Shown here: positions 27,076-36,081 of the stretch, piece by piece
Position numbering within the stretch: position 1 is the stretch's first letter
Layout: the number at the start of each line of letters is the position of its first letter
Assembly: GCF_900156255.1 (NCBI RefSeq)
Contig: NZ_FTMK01000008.1
Span: 1 to 64,000, forward strand
Length of the DNA: 64,000 bases
Reading direction: 5' to 3'
Source of the DNA: Paracoccus thiocyanatus
GTDB lineage: Bacteria > Pseudomonadota > Alphaproteobacteria > Rhodobacterales > Rhodobacteraceae
Position numbers and translations under genes: made by a program
The notes under the pieces: model-generated
What the model was told of the DNA's origin: nothing
The model's input: only the letters and a program-made list of their open reading frames with translations
Database searches by the model: none

Positions 27076-28067
27076 GCGACCGGCGCCACATGCGCCATGC
27101 GCTGGCGCTGGCGCGGCGGGGCCTGGGCAATGTCTGGCCCAATCCGGCGGTGGGCTGCGTGCTGGTGCGTTGCGGCGCCGTCGTGGGCCGCGGCTGGACC
27201 CAGCCGGGCGGCCGCCCCCATGCCGAGGCGATGGCGCTGGCGCAGGCCGGCGAAGCGGCGCGCGGCGCCACCGCCTATGTCACGCTGGAGCCCTGCGCCC
27301 ATCACGGCAAGACCCCGCCCTGCGCCGAGGCGCTGGTCCGTGCCGGCGTCGCCCGTGTCGTGACCGCCCTGACCGATCCCGACCCCCGCGTGGCCGGGCG
27401 CGGCCATGCCATCCTGCGCCCCGCCGGGATCGAGGTCGCCGAAGGCATCTGCGAGGCCGAGGCGCGCGAGGTCCAGCGCGGCTTCCTCAGCCGCATCCAG
27501 CAGGGCCGGCCGACGCTGACGCTGAAACTGGCCGCCAGCTTTGACGGCCGCATCGCCACCGGATCGGGCGAAAGCCAGTGGATCACCGGCGCGCCGGCGC
27601 GCCGCCATGTGCAGGCCCTGCGCCTTTGCCATGATGCGGTGATGGTCGGGGGCGAAACGGCGCGCGCCGACCGGCCGGGGCTGAACCTGCGCGGCCTGGG
27701 GCCGGTGCGGCAGCCGGTGCGCATCGTCGTCTCAACGCGCCCGCTGCCCGATCTGCCGGCCGAGGGGACCGGGCATGGGCCGCTTTGGCAGGTTGCGGGG
27801 CGGCCCGAGGATTTCATGGTCGAACTGGGCGCGCGCGGCCTGACCCGCGTGCTGTGCGAAGGCGGCGGGGTTCTGGCGGCAAGCCTGTTGCGGGCGGGGC
27901 TGGTTGACCAGTTGATCGGCTATAGCGCCGGGCTGGTCCTGGGCGGCGACGGCCGGGCCGGGATCGGCGCGCTGGGGCTGGCCCGGCTGGCCGATGCGCC
28001 GCGTTTCCGCCTGGTCGAGACGCGGCGGATCGGCCCCGATGTCATGCATCGCTGGCTGCGCGACTAG
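27072..28067 (+). CDS. ribD: Bifunctional riboflavin deaminase/reductase RibD
   Basis: 331 residues from GTG 27072, slightly shorter than average. The deaminase domain has the zinc-binding PHAEAMAL and [11 protein letters not shown] motifs; the reductase domain starts near residue 145 ([20 protein letters not shown]) and includes [13 protein letters not shown] and [13 protein letters not shown]. It catalyses the second and third steps of riboflavin synthesis. It is coupled to nrdR by overlap. The downstream rib genes are separated from it by three reverse-strand capsule genes; its stop overlaps the end of kpsC. Confidence 0.94.
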   Translation: MSDRRHMRHALALARRGLGNVWPNPAVGCVLVRCGAVVGRGWTQPGGRPHAEAMALAQAGEAARGATAYVTLEPCAHHGKTPPCAEALVRAGVARVVTALTDPDPRVAGRGHAILRPAGIEVAEGICEAEAREVQRGFLSRIQQGRPTLTLKLAASFDGRIATGSGESQWITGAPARRHVQALRLCHDAVMVGGETARADRPGLNLRGLGPVRQPVRIVVSTRPLPDLPAEGTGHGPLWQVAGRPEDFMVELGARGLTRVLCEGGGVLAASLLRAGLVDQLIGYSAGLVLGGDGRAGIGALGLARLADAPRFRLVETRRIGPDVMHRWLRD

Positions 28068-30055
28068 CGCCGCCACAGCCAGGCATGGCCCGATAGCAGG
28101 CCCTGCGCCTTGGCCAGCCAGCGCAAGGCCGGGCCACCGGCGGCGAATGCCGGGTCGCGCAGCCGGTCCACGGCGATCTCGGGCGGGCAGGGCAGGCGGC
28201 TGACCGGGTCGAAATAGCGCGGATAGGCGATCAGCGCCGAATGCACCAGCAGCGCCAGGTCGGCCCGCACCTGCCGCCGCGCCGGCACCGGGCCCAAGTC
28301 GCGCGTCAGCCCCCAGCCGGCATAGAAGGGCGCGCCCAGCGTCGTCACCGGCAGACCGCGGAGCAGCGCCTCGAATCCCAGGGTCGAGGTCATGGTCCAG
28401 ACCTCGTCGACCTGCGCCATCAGCGCATCGGCCGCGCTATTGCGGGCGACCACATCGGCCAGCCGCTCCAACGCCGCGGGGGCGATCAGGCCGGGCCGCA
28501 GCCCGGCTTCGACATCGGGATGCGGCTTGTAGACCAGCACCGCATCGGGATTTTCGGCCCGCGCGCGTTCCAGCAGGGCCAGGTTGGTGCGCTCGGCCCC
28601 CGCGCCCAGGCGGATCGAGGCGTCGTCCTCGACTTGGCCGGGCACCAGGATGCGACGGCCCGGCGGCAGCGCGGGCGGCGGGCCGGCAAGGTTGTATTTG
28701 GTGATCCCGGCCTGGACCAGCAGGCGGGCCAGGCGCAGCGCACGGTCGCGCCCGCCGGGGGGCAGGGGCTCGGCCATCAGCAGCTCGAACCGGCTTTCGC
28801 GGCCGGGGTCGTAATAGATGCCCAGGTCGTCGGCGACCAGCGACAGCGGCGGCACCAGCGCCGCCCCCAGCCCGCGAGAGCGGATGAAGCCGTCCTCGAT
28901 CCGCAGCGCGCGGGGGACCTGATCGGCGCGGCCTGCCCAGGCCATGGTCACGCCCGGCCCCGGCCGGGCCGTGAACCGCACCCCCCGGCCGCTGCCGAAG
29001 AACCGCGCCGCAAAGGGGCGCTTCCACAGCCGGAAACCATGGGCCAGGTGGCCGGCATGGTCCTGGCGCCAGGCGCGGGCCTCGGCCTCGATCTGCGCAA
29101 GCGCGCCCTCGAAATCGGTCAGCCGGTCGCGGCAGGGATCATACCAGACCGGCGCCAGCAGGTGGCTGGCGGCGAAAAGCTGCTCGATACTGGCCGGGCG
29201 GCGGCGCGGGATCGGCTGCTGGTCGTCGGACAGGCCCCAGCCGGCATGAAAGGGGCGGCCAAAGACGCGCGGCCGGTGCCCGGCCAGCATCGCCTCGTAG
29301 CCGAGCTGCGAGGTCCAGGCATAGACCCGCGCCGCGCCCGCAAGCAGCGCCCAGGGCGACACGGCGCTGTCGCAAAAGACCTCGCCCCGGCGCAGGTCCT
29401 GAGGGGCGAAATGGCCGGGGCGCAGACCGCGCGCGGTTTCGGGATGGCTGCGGATGACCAGCGGCAGGCCGGGATTTTCGTCGCGCGCCGCGGCCAGCAT
29501 GGCCAGAAACTCCGCCCGGCCCGCCCCGCGCAGCGAGGCGTCGCCGCGCGTCTGGTCGATGACCAGCACGTAGCCGGCGGGGGGCGGCGCCACCTGCGGC
29601 AGATGCGCATTGTATTTCGACAGGTCCGCCGCGATCAGCCGGGCGATCCCCTGCCGCGCCCGGTCCAGATGCGCCTGGGTGCCGGGCGCATGCACCAGTG
29701 TTTCGATCAGCGAGGGGGCATCGGCATCGAAATGCAGCCCCACCGGGTCGATCAGCAGCCCGACCGGCCCGCGCTGGGCCACCGCCCCCCGCGCCCGCCC
29801 CGGCAGGACCGAGCGCAGCGCGGCATCCTCGACCCGCAGCAGCCGGGCACCGCGGCGGGCGGCCAGCGCCTTGCCGCGCCAGGCGGTCGGGCTGTCGCCC
29901 CAGACGCCGACATGATCGCCGGCGCCGGGCAGGCCGATGCGCAGCGACCAGCCGGCCAGTTGCAGGATGCGGCGCAGGCGCGGCTGGGTCAGGAAGCCGC
30001 CATTGCATATGAAAAGCCGCCGGGAATCCCCGGCGGCATCGTCATTCTGCGCCAC
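28064..30055 (-). CDS. kpsC: Capsular polysaccharide beta-Kdo transferase KpsC
   Basis: 663 residues made of two similar halves (~10-330 and ~335-655), each with RVFGRPFHAGWGLS-like and TLGAPFYAGWGLTRD motifs and an R/K-HP core (IRSHPETARGL, YKPHPDVEAGL). KpsC adds the beta-linked Kdo residues that join ABC-exported capsule to its lipid anchor, at the cytoplasmic membrane face. It is last in kpsS-kpsD-kpsC on the minus strand, 4 bp after kpsD. ABC exporter genes kpsM/kpsT are not in the window. Confidence 0.87.
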   Translation of the reverse strand: MAQNDDAAGDSRRLFICNGGFLTQPRLRRILQLAGWSLRIGLPGAGDHVGVWGDSPTAWRGKALAARRGARLLRVEDAALRSVLPGRARGAVAQRGPVGLLIDPVGLHFDADAPSLIETLVHAPGTQAHLDRARQGIARLIAADLSKYNAHLPQVAPPPAGYVLVIDQTRGDASLRGAGRAEFLAMLAAARDENPGLPLVIRSHPETARGLRPGHFAPQDLRRGEVFCDSAVSPWALLAGAARVYAWTSQLGYEAMLAGHRPRVFGRPFHAGWGLSDDQQPIPRRRPASIEQLFAASHLLAPVWYDPCRDRLTDFEGALAQIEAEARAWRQDHAGHLAHGFRLWKRPFAARFFGSGRGVRFTARPGPGVTMAWAGRADQVPRALRIEDGFIRSRGLGAALVPPLSLVADDLGIYYDPGRESRFELLMAEPLPPGGRDRALRLARLLVQAGITKYNLAGPPPALPPGRRILVPGQVEDDASIRLGAGAERTNLALLERARAENPDAVLVYKPHPDVEAGLRPGLIAPAALERLADVVARNSAADALMAQVDEVWTMTSTLGFEALLRGLPVTTLGAPFYAGWGLTRDLGPVPARRQVRADLALLVHSALIAYPRYFDPVSRLPCPPEIAVDRLRDPAFAAGGPALRWLAKAQGLLSGHAWLWRR

Positions 30056-30059
30056 GGCC

Positions 30060-31235
30060 TTACCGGAAGGCGCTGTCTACCGAGCCGACCTCGGTCGCGG
30101 TGCCCAGGATCGACTGCAAGGTCTTGCGCCATTGCACGAAGGGCGCCTCGGTCACATAGACGGTGTCGCCGTCGCGGATGACGAAATCGCGGGCCAGGAA
30201 CATGCCATCGGGCTTGGTCAGGTCCAGGACATAGGCGACCCGCTGGTTGCCCTGGATATCGCCACGGCCCAGCACGGCGCGCGCCACCGCCGGCGGCTCG
30301 TCGCGCAGCACGAAGACACCCTTGGGATCGGCCAGCGCGGTGCTAAGCCCGCCGACCATCGCCACCGCCTCGATGGCGTTGATCTGTTCGTTGCCCAAGG
30401 GCACCTTGGTCTGGCCGCCAAGCGCGCCCAGGGCGGTAAAGCTGCGCTCGTCCTCTTCGACCAGGATGACGTCGCCGGGGCGCAGCGCGATGTCGTTGCG
30501 GGCGTTGGAATACAGGTCGCGCAGCCAGACCTTGCCGCTGGCATTGCCGCGCTTGACCGTGACCACGGCGATCTCGGGCTCGATCGAGACGCCGCCCGAA
30601 CGCGACAGCATCGCCGAAAGCGTGCGCGTGGGCCGCTCGATCGCATAGACGCCCTGGGCGTTGACCTTGCCCATGACCGAAACGGTGGCGCCGTCGCCGG
30701 CGACGCGCGTGACCATGACCTGCGGATCGGGGGTCTGGGTTTCCAGCTTCTGGGTGATGATGCGGCGCAATTCCTCGGGGCTGTTGCCCGCGGCCAGAAC
30801 CCGGCCGGCATAGGGCACGAAGATATAGCCCTGGCTGTCCACCTGCAATTCGGTCAACTGGGTCGAGCTGGACCCCATCGAGGCCAGAAGCCCGTCATCG
30901 ACGTTTTCCCAGATCGACAGGCCCAGCACGTCGCCGGGGCGGATATCATCGGCCGCGACCGTGCCCGCGGCCTGGAAATCGGCCGAGAAACCATAGGCGG
31001 CGGTAAAGTTCGCGGCGCGGTTCACCCGGTCGTCGACCTGCACGATATGGGTGCTGCCGCCTTTCTCGACCGAGCCGGACATGATCTGGCCCTTGGTCGG
31101 ACCCGACCGAGGCAGGCCGCAGGCGGAAACGAGCAGCGCCGCCCCCAGCATCGCGACCTGCATCAGGCGCGTCGCACGGCTGCGACGGGTTGCGCGCGCG
31201 CCGGTCAGCCGAGGGGAAAAAATTGCATGGGTCAA
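30060..31235 (-). CDS. Polysaccharide export outer-membrane lipoprotein (Wza/KpsD family)
   Basis: 391 residues from TTG 31235; AGGAGT lies 5 nt upstream and no ATG gives a better start, though ATG 31163 would also give a lipoprotein (MQVAMLGAALLVSACG). With the TTG start a basic n-region of ~25 residues precedes the lipobox LVSAC. The Poly_export domain (VAADDIRPGDVLGLSIWENV) is followed by SLBB repeats (VSVMGKVNAQGVYAIERP, VPLGNEQINAIEAVA). It should form the outer-membrane channel for the capsule handled by KpsS and KpsC. Confidence 0.85.
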   Translation of the reverse strand: MTHAIFSPRLTGARATRRSRATRLMQVAMLGAALLVSACGLPRSGPTKGQIMSGSVEKGGSTHIVQVDDRVNRAANFTAAYGFSADFQAAGTVAADDIRPGDVLGLSIWENVDDGLLASMGSSSTQLTELQVDSQGYIFVPYAGRVLAAGNSPEELRRIITQKLETQTPDPQVMVTRVAGDGATVSVMGKVNAQGVYAIERPTRTLSAMLSRSGGVSIEPEIAVVTVKRGNASGKVWLRDLYSNARNDIALRPGDVILVEEDERSFTALGALGGQTKVPLGNEQINAIEAVAMVGGLSTALADPKGVFVLRDEPPAVARAVLGRGDIQGNQRVAYVLDLTKPDGMFLARDFVIRDGDTVYVTEAPFVQWRKTLQSILGTATEVGSVDSAFR

Positions 31236-31333
31236 ACTGTTACTCCTGTCCTCTCGCGCGATTCCCGGATCGCAGGCGGCCTTTTGGCGGCACGTTAGCG
31301 TAGCGTCCAGGGCTTTTCCAGATTTTTGCCCGA

Positions 31334-32767
31334 TCAATCGTCCTTGCCGCCCATCTGTTGCCGATGCCGGCCGCGCCCGGCGAAAAGCGCCTGATAGGGA
31401 TCTTCGGGCGCCAGGATCATGTCCACGACGATGCGCAGCGCATGGGCGCGCGAGCGCGCGGCGTAGAAACCGCCAGGCACCTGGCTGCTTTCCAGCAGGA
31501 AATCGCGATAGCGGCGATAGGCCAGCGCATGCGGCGGGCGCGGTTCGCGCAGGAAATCGTCCAGGTCCTGGTCCGAGACAAGGCCGGGCTTGTCGAAGAC
31601 CGCGCGCCCCATCGCCTTGACCGGCAGACCCCGCCACAGCGCCTGCTGGGCGGCGGTCGAGTTCACCGTCACCGCCGCATGGGCCTGGTTCAAAAGCCGC
31701 GCCAGCTTGCCGCCGCGCACGAAATAGACCCGATGCTCGATACCCAGTTCGCGGGCCTTGGCGCGGATGGCCTGGCGGATGCCGCCGCGCCCATCCTCCA
31801 GCGGATGCGCCTTGAAGACGATGCGGTGGTGGCAGGGGGCCGAGTTGGCAAAGGCTTCCAGGACCTCGTCGGTGAACTGGGACATGCGGGAATAGCGCGA
31901 ATGGGCGACGAAATTCGAATCATGTTCCAACTGCATCAGCACCAGGACATAGGGAAAGCCGCCGCGCCGCACCGCGCCCGCCTCGCGCATCCGGGCCAGC
32001 GCATCGAAGGGCGTCAGCACGAAACGGCGCAGGTTCAGCCGGAATTCCTGGAACACGCCGATCTGGCGATGGGTGCGATAGCCCGGATAGCGGCGGTTCG
32101 CCACCAGGACCAGGAAATGGTAAAGCGCGCCATAGAACTTGTGCTGGCGCATGTCGCCCCAGCGCGCCGGCGGGCGGTGCATCTCGGCGATGCGGTTGCG
32201 CAGCGCATTGCGCATCTCGCGCACGGGGATGCGCATCAGCGCCGAATGGCCGTTCGAGCCGCCGCGTTCATAGGTGATCCAGAACGGGCGCAGATAGCCT
32301 TCCTCGAAGACATGCAGCACCAGGTCGTGGCGCTGCGCCGCCTTGCGCGCCACGTCATGGACCGGGCGCACATCGCCGTAAAGCACGATATCGGTCACGC
32401 GCTTTTCGACGATGATGCGTTCCAGATGGTCGGACCAGTCCTGGGGGCCGGTGCCGTGGCGGATGAAGCGCGCCTTGTCGGACCAGAAGAATTCGTCGCC
32501 GGCGTTGAAGCCCACGCGCCAGACCTGGGCGCCCGCCTCGCGCAGGATCCGCCCGATGCGGTCGAAGAACGGGCCATGCGGTCCTTGCAGCATCAGGAAC
32601 ACCCGCCGAGGCGCGGGCAGCGCCGCCGTGGCGGCGACCGGGGCAAGCATCGGGGTGGCGGCGGGCTGGGGGCCCGCTTGCTCTGGGACCGCGGCCTGGG
32701 GCGGCGCGGCGGTCAAGGTGGCGCGCAGATCGCGAATCTGGCGATGTCCGGTCATGGGGTTTCGCAT
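31334..32767 (-). CDS. kpsS: Capsular polysaccharide Kdo transferase KpsS
   Basis: 477 residues from ATG 32767; the frame is open further upstream but a Pro/Ala-rich lead of ~75 residues already precedes the domain. FLMLQGPHGPFFDRIGRIL is the KpsS opening; VFEEGYLRPFWITYERGG and FKAHPLEDG with VTVNSTAAQQALWRGLPV are family blocks. KpsS adds the first beta-Kdo to the phospholipid anchor before KpsC extends it. First gene of the capsule trio; the 98 bp to the TTG of the exporter gene may hold a second promoter. Confidence 0.87.
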   Translation of the reverse strand: MRNPMTGHRQIRDLRATLTAAPPQAAVPEQAGPQPAATPMLAPVAATAALPAPRRVFLMLQGPHGPFFDRIGRILREAGAQVWRVGFNAGDEFFWSDKARFIRHGTGPQDWSDHLERIIVEKRVTDIVLYGDVRPVHDVARKAAQRHDLVLHVFEEGYLRPFWITYERGGSNGHSALMRIPVREMRNALRNRIAEMHRPPARWGDMRQHKFYGALYHFLVLVANRRYPGYRTHRQIGVFQEFRLNLRRFVLTPFDALARMREAGAVRRGGFPYVLVLMQLEHDSNFVAHSRYSRMSQFTDEVLEAFANSAPCHHRIVFKAHPLEDGRGGIRQAIRAKARELGIEHRVYFVRGGKLARLLNQAHAAVTVNSTAAQQALWRGLPVKAMGRAVFDKPGLVSDQDLDDFLREPRPPHALAYRRYRDFLLESSQVPGGFYAARSRAHALRIVVDMILAPEDPYQALFAGRGRHRQQMGGKDD

Positions 32768-32926
32768 GGGGGCCCTGGTGGCTGCTTCAGACAGGAAATG
32801 GGCTTTTCGCTTCAGGCGGGACCCTGCCACCGAGGTATATCCATCCCTTTGCACGAAACCGCCGCCCCTGTCACGAGGCTTTCCCGATTCTGCCTTAACA
32901 ACGTGGCGGCGCTGTTGCGGCTTTGC

Positions 32927-32955
32927 TTGAAGATCGCGCGCCAAGGCTCTAGTTC
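32927..32955 (+). promoter_or_regulatory. Possible promoter of ribE
   Basis: TTGAAG (32927-32932), 17-bp spacer, TAGTTC (32950-32955), 27 bp before the ribE ATG in the divergent region shared with kpsS. Weak -10. A separate promoter is needed here because ribE is cut off from ribD by opposing genes. Confidence 0.35.
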
Positions 32956-32982
32956 TCGGGCAACCGGGAAAAGGGGGCGTTC

Positions 32983-33576
32983 ATGTTCACCGGCATCATT
33001 ACCGATATCGGCAAGGTGTCGCGCGTCGAGATGCGCGGCGACATGCGGGCGCGGATTTCCTGCGGCTACGACATGGCGGGGGTGGATCTGGGCGCCTCGA
33101 TCGCCTGCGACGGCATCTGCCTGACCGTGGTGGAAAAGGGTGCGGACTGGTTTGACGTGGACATCTCGGCCGAGACCGTCTCCAAGACCAATATCGGCGC
33201 GAACGGCTGGGCGGCCGGCAGGCGGCTGAACCTGGAACGCGCGCTGCGCGTCGGCGACGAACTGGGCGGGCATATCGTGTCGGGCCATGTCGACGGCGTC
33301 GCCGTGATCGAGGCGACGCGCGACGAAGGCGGCAGCACCCGCATCACCCTGCGCGCGCCGGGGGGGCTGGCGCGGTTCATTGCGCCCAAGGGATCGGTGG
33401 CGCTGAACGGCACCTCGCTGACCGTGAACGAGGTTCAGGGCGACCGCTTCGGCGTGAACGTGATCCCCCATACCCAGGCCGCGACCACCTGGGGCGACGC
33501 GCGGCCGGGCGACCAGGTGAACCTGGAAATCGACACGCTGGCGCGCTATGTCGCGCGGCTGGCCGAGGCGGGGTGA
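32983..33576 (+). CDS. ribE: Riboflavin synthase, alpha subunit
   Basis: 197 residues, the normal length. Two lumazine-binding barrels are visible: MFTGIITDIGKVSRVEMRG with GASIACDGICLTVVEK, and its second copy with GGHIVSGHVDGVAVI and VALNGTSLTVNEV. It converts two 6,7-dimethyl-8-ribityllumazine molecules into riboflavin. It heads ribE-ribBX-ribH-nusB, but a 225-bp gap follows it. Confidence 0.95.
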   Translation: MFTGIITDIGKVSRVEMRGDMRARISCGYDMAGVDLGASIACDGICLTVVEKGADWFDVDISAETVSKTNIGANGWAAGRRLNLERALRVGDELGGHIVSGHVDGVAVIEATRDEGGSTRITLRAPGGLARFIAPKGSVALNGTSLTVNEVQGDRFGVNVIPHTQAATTWGDARPGDQVNLEIDTLARYVARLAEAG

Positions 33577-33801
33577 TGGCCGGGATCGGCCCCTGCCGCG
33601 GCGTTCGCGCCCGGCGGCTTGCGCCCTGTCCAGGCCACGCGCCGGGGCTTGCGCCGGGCGGCACGGCGGTGCAGATCGGGGCGGTCCCGCCTGGCGGCGC
33701 CATGCCGGCGGCCGGCATGGCCGGGCCGGTGCGGGACATGACGATGACGGGCAGGCCGGCGGATGTCGCCGACGGCGGGCCATTCTTTGCAGGAGCGGCG
33801 G
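33577..33801 (+). other. Non-coding gap between ribE and ribBX
   Basis: This 225-bp gap can be read as an 79-codon Gly/Ala/Met-rich frame but that frame overlaps ribBX, has no recognisable domain and looks like GC-driven chance. A good ribosome site, AGGAG at 33791-33795, belongs to ribBX. I see no riboswitch fold or terminator. Confidence 0.4.
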
Positions 33802-34920
33802 ATGCACTATGACAAGCCAGGACCGGTCGAGCGCGACTGGTCCGACGCGATCTCTTCCACCGAGGAGATCATCAACGAGGCCCGCAACGGCCGCATGTTC
33901 ATCCTGGTCGACCACGAGGACCGCGAGAACGAGGGCGATCTGGTCATCCCCGCGCAGATGGCCACCCCCGAGGCGGTCAACTTCATGGCCACCCATGGCC
34001 GCGGGCTGATCTGCCTGGCCCTGCCCGGCGCGCGCGTCGACGCGCTGGGGCTGCAACTGATGAGCCCCAAGAACTCCAGCCGGCACGAGACCGCCTTTAC
34101 CATGTCGATCGAGGCGCGCGAGGGCGTGACCACCGGCATCTCGGCCCATGACCGCGCCCATACGGTCGCGGTGGCCATCGACCCCGGCAAGGGGCCGGCC
34201 GACATCGCCACCCCCGGCCATGTGTTTCCGCTGCGCGCCCGCGACGGCGGCGTGCTGGTGCGTGCCGGCCATACCGAGGCGGCGGTCGACCTGGCGCGGC
34301 TGGCCGGGCTGAACGCCTCGGGCGTGATCTGCGAGATCATGAACGAGGATGGCAGCATGGCGCGGCTGCCCGACCTGATCGCCTTTGCGCAAAAGCACGG
34401 GCTGAAGATCGGCACCATCAGCGACCTGATCGCCTATCGCCGCCGCCACGACAACCTGATCGCCGAACGCGGCCAGCGCGCCGTGCATTCGGTCCATGGC
34501 GGCGACTGGATGATGCGCATCTTTGCCGACGAGACGACGGGGGCCGAGCATATCGTGCTGACCAAGGGCGATTTGACCGCGCCCGGCCCGGTCCCGGTGC
34601 GCATGCATGTGCTGGACCCGCTGCACGACGTGCTGGGCATCGGCCGCGAAGCCGCCGGCACGCTGGGCGCCGCCATGCGCCTGATCGCCGAAGAGGGCAG
34701 GGGGGTCGTGGTGCTGTTTCGCGACCTGGAGCCGCGCTTGCCGCGCCAGGACGAAGTATCTTCGCATGTGCTGCGCCAATACGGGCTGGGGGCGCAGATC
34801 CTTTCGACGCTGGGGCTGACGGAACTGGTGGTGCTGTCCAATTCCGCGCCGGTCAAGGCGGTCGGGCTTGACGCCTACGGGCTTTCGATCCATTCCACCC
34901 GCTCGATTCCCAAAGAGTGA
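33802..34920 (+). CDS. ribB: 3,4-dihydroxy-2-butanone 4-phosphate synthase with inactive GTP cyclohydrolase II-like domain (RibBX)
   Basis: 372 residues from ATG 33802 (AGGAG 6 nt upstream). Residues 1-~205 are a complete DHBP synthase: DHEDRENEGDLVIPA, THGRGLICLAL, GVTTGISAHDRAHT, and GHTEAAVDLARLAG. Residues ~215-365 align with RibA, but the zinc cysteines are gone: where RibA has VHSECLTGD..CDCG this protein has VRMHVLDPLHDVLG, and the domain holds no cysteine of that motif. So it should make DHBP from ribulose 5-phosphate but not open GTP; a separate ribA must exist elsewhere. Confidence 0.9.
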   Translation: MHYDKPGPVERDWSDAISSTEEIINEARNGRMFILVDHEDRENEGDLVIPAQMATPEAVNFMATHGRGLICLALPGARVDALGLQLMSPKNSSRHETAFTMSIEAREGVTTGISAHDRAHTVAVAIDPGKGPADIATPGHVFPLRARDGGVLVRAGHTEAAVDLARLAGLNASGVICEIMNEDGSMARLPDLIAFAQKHGLKIGTISDLIAYRRRHDNLIAERGQRAVHSVHGGDWMMRIFADETTGAEHIVLTKGDLTAPGPVPVRMHVLDPLHDVLGIGREAAGTLGAAMRLIAEEGRGVVVLFRDLEPRLPRQDEVSSHVLRQYGLGAQILSTLGLTELVVLSNSAPVKAVGLDAYGLSIHSTRSIPKE

Positions 34921-34924
34921 CGAA

Positions 34925-35473
34925 ATGGCCGCCAGCATCCAACATGACCAATTGCCGCTGCCCCGGATCCAGGGCGGCGCGCGCCTGCTGATCGTGGTGG
35001 CGCCCTATTACCGCCAGATCGCCGACGGGCTGATCGCCGGCGCGCGCGACGCGGCCGAAGCCGCCGGCGCCACCGTCGATCTGGTCGAGATGCCCGGCGC
35101 GCTGGAAATTCCCGGCGCCATCGCCCAGGCCGCCAGCCGCGGCCTTTACGACGGTTATGTGGCCCTGGGCTGCGTGATCCGCGGCGAGACGACGCATTAC
35201 GACACCGTGTGCAACGACAGCTCGCGCGGGCTGACGCTGCTGGGCCTGCAAGGGCATTGCATCGGCAACGGCATCCTGACGGTCGAGAATTACGCGCAGG
35301 CCGAAGTCCGCGCCGACCCGCAGGGCCAGAACAAGGGCGGCGGCGCGGCTGCTGCGGCGCTGCACCTGGTCGCGTTCAAGCGCCGCTGCGAGGCGGCCGC
35401 GCCGCGCAGCAAGGCGCTGCCCCAGGGGGCCATCCGCCTGGCGGGCGAAATCGACGGGCCGGCCGGCGCATGA
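34925..35473 (+). CDS. ribH: 6,7-dimethyl-8-ribityllumazine synthase
   Basis: 182 residues from ATG 34925. Lumazine synthase blocks: RLLIVVAPYYRQIADGL, VEMPGALEIPGAIAQA, ALGCVIRGETTHYDTVC, and GNGILTVENYAQAEVRA. It condenses the RibB product with the RibD product in the cytoplasm, usually as a 60-mer or pentamer. It lies 4 bp after ribBX and its stop overlaps the nusB start. A C-terminal extension of ~20 residues past the domain is basic and then acidic. Confidence 0.95.
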   Translation: MAASIQHDQLPLPRIQGGARLLIVVAPYYRQIADGLIAGARDAAEAAGATVDLVEMPGALEIPGAIAQAASRGLYDGYVALGCVIRGETTHYDTVCNDSSRGLTLLGLQGHCIGNGILTVENYAQAEVRADPQGQNKGGGAAAAALHLVAFKRRCEAAAPRSKALPQGAIRLAGEIDGPAGA

Positions 35474-35970
35474 GCAACCAGGGCGACAACAGCCGCCGCG
35501 ACGGCGACCGGCAGGCGCGGCAGGCCCGCGCCGCGGCCGCGCGGCTTTACGCGGTCCAGGCGCTGTTCCAGATGGAGGCGTCGGGACATTCCGCCGACCG
35601 CGTCCAGCGCGAATTCCTGAACTGGCGCATCGGCCGCGAGGACGAGGATGACGACATGGTCTCGGTCGAGGCGGACCAGGTGCTGTTCTCGCGCATCGTC
35701 GACGATGCCGTGACCTGGCAGTCCAGGATCGACCAGATGACCGACCGCGCCCTGGTGGCGAAATGGCCCATCGCCCGCATCGACCCGGTGCTGCGCTCGG
35801 TCTTTCGTGCGGCGGGGGCAGAGCTGGTGACGCCCAGAACCCCGCCCAGGGTGGTCATCACCGAATATGTTCGCCTGGCCCAGGCGTTTTTCGCCGAAGG
35901 GCGCGAGTCGAAATTCGTCAACGCGGTGCTGGACCACATGGCGCGCGAGGCCCGGCCCGACGCCTTTTAA
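35470..35970 (+). CDS. nusB: Transcription antitermination factor NusB
   Basis: 166 residues from ATG 35470, overlapping the ribH stop. The helical NusB domain shows AARLYAVQALFQMEASG at residues ~20-36, IARIDPVLRSVFRAAGAEL and ITEYVRLAQAFFAEGRESKF with VNAVLDHMARE at the end. It binds boxA of rRNA leaders with NusE. The ribH-nusB order is conserved across alphaproteobacteria. Confidence 0.94.
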   Translation: MSNQGDNSRRDGDRQARQARAAAARLYAVQALFQMEASGHSADRVQREFLNWRIGREDEDDDMVSVEADQVLFSRIVDDAVTWQSRIDQMTDRALVAKWPIARIDPVLRSVFRAAGAELVTPRTPPRVVITEYVRLAQAFFAEGRESKFVNAVLDHMAREARPDAF

Positions 35971-35988
35971 GCCGCGCCCGTGGCCCGA

Positions 35989-36021
35989 GGCATTCTGCCG
36001 CGCAGGGGGGTGCCATTTTTT
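35989..36021 (+). terminator. Terminator after nusB
   Basis: An interrupted hairpin (outer GGCA/TGCC at 35989-35992 and 36011-36014; inner CTGC/GCAG) is followed by a six-T run at 36016-36021. Confidence 0.5.
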
Positions 36022-36046
36022 CTTCGGGTTTTTCTGCGATCCGCGC

Positions 36047-36052
36047 TAGAAT
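36047..36052 (+). promoter_or_regulatory. -10-like element before the small membrane protein gene
   Basis: TAGAAT matches 5 of 6 bases of the sigma-70 -10 and lies 30 bp before the ATG at 36082. No good -35 is seen 17 bp upstream. Confidence 0.35.
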
Positions 36053-36081
36053 GACCGCGTTCAGCAATTCCGGGGAAGATC

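Noticed and set aside
32768..33000. An FMN riboswitch before ribE
   Set aside because: The conserved RFN blocks are not seen in the 215-bp divergent region.
33573..33812. A 79-residue gene between ribE and ribBX
   Set aside because: No domain, no ribosome site of its own, and it overlaps both neighbours; composition is typical of a chance frame.
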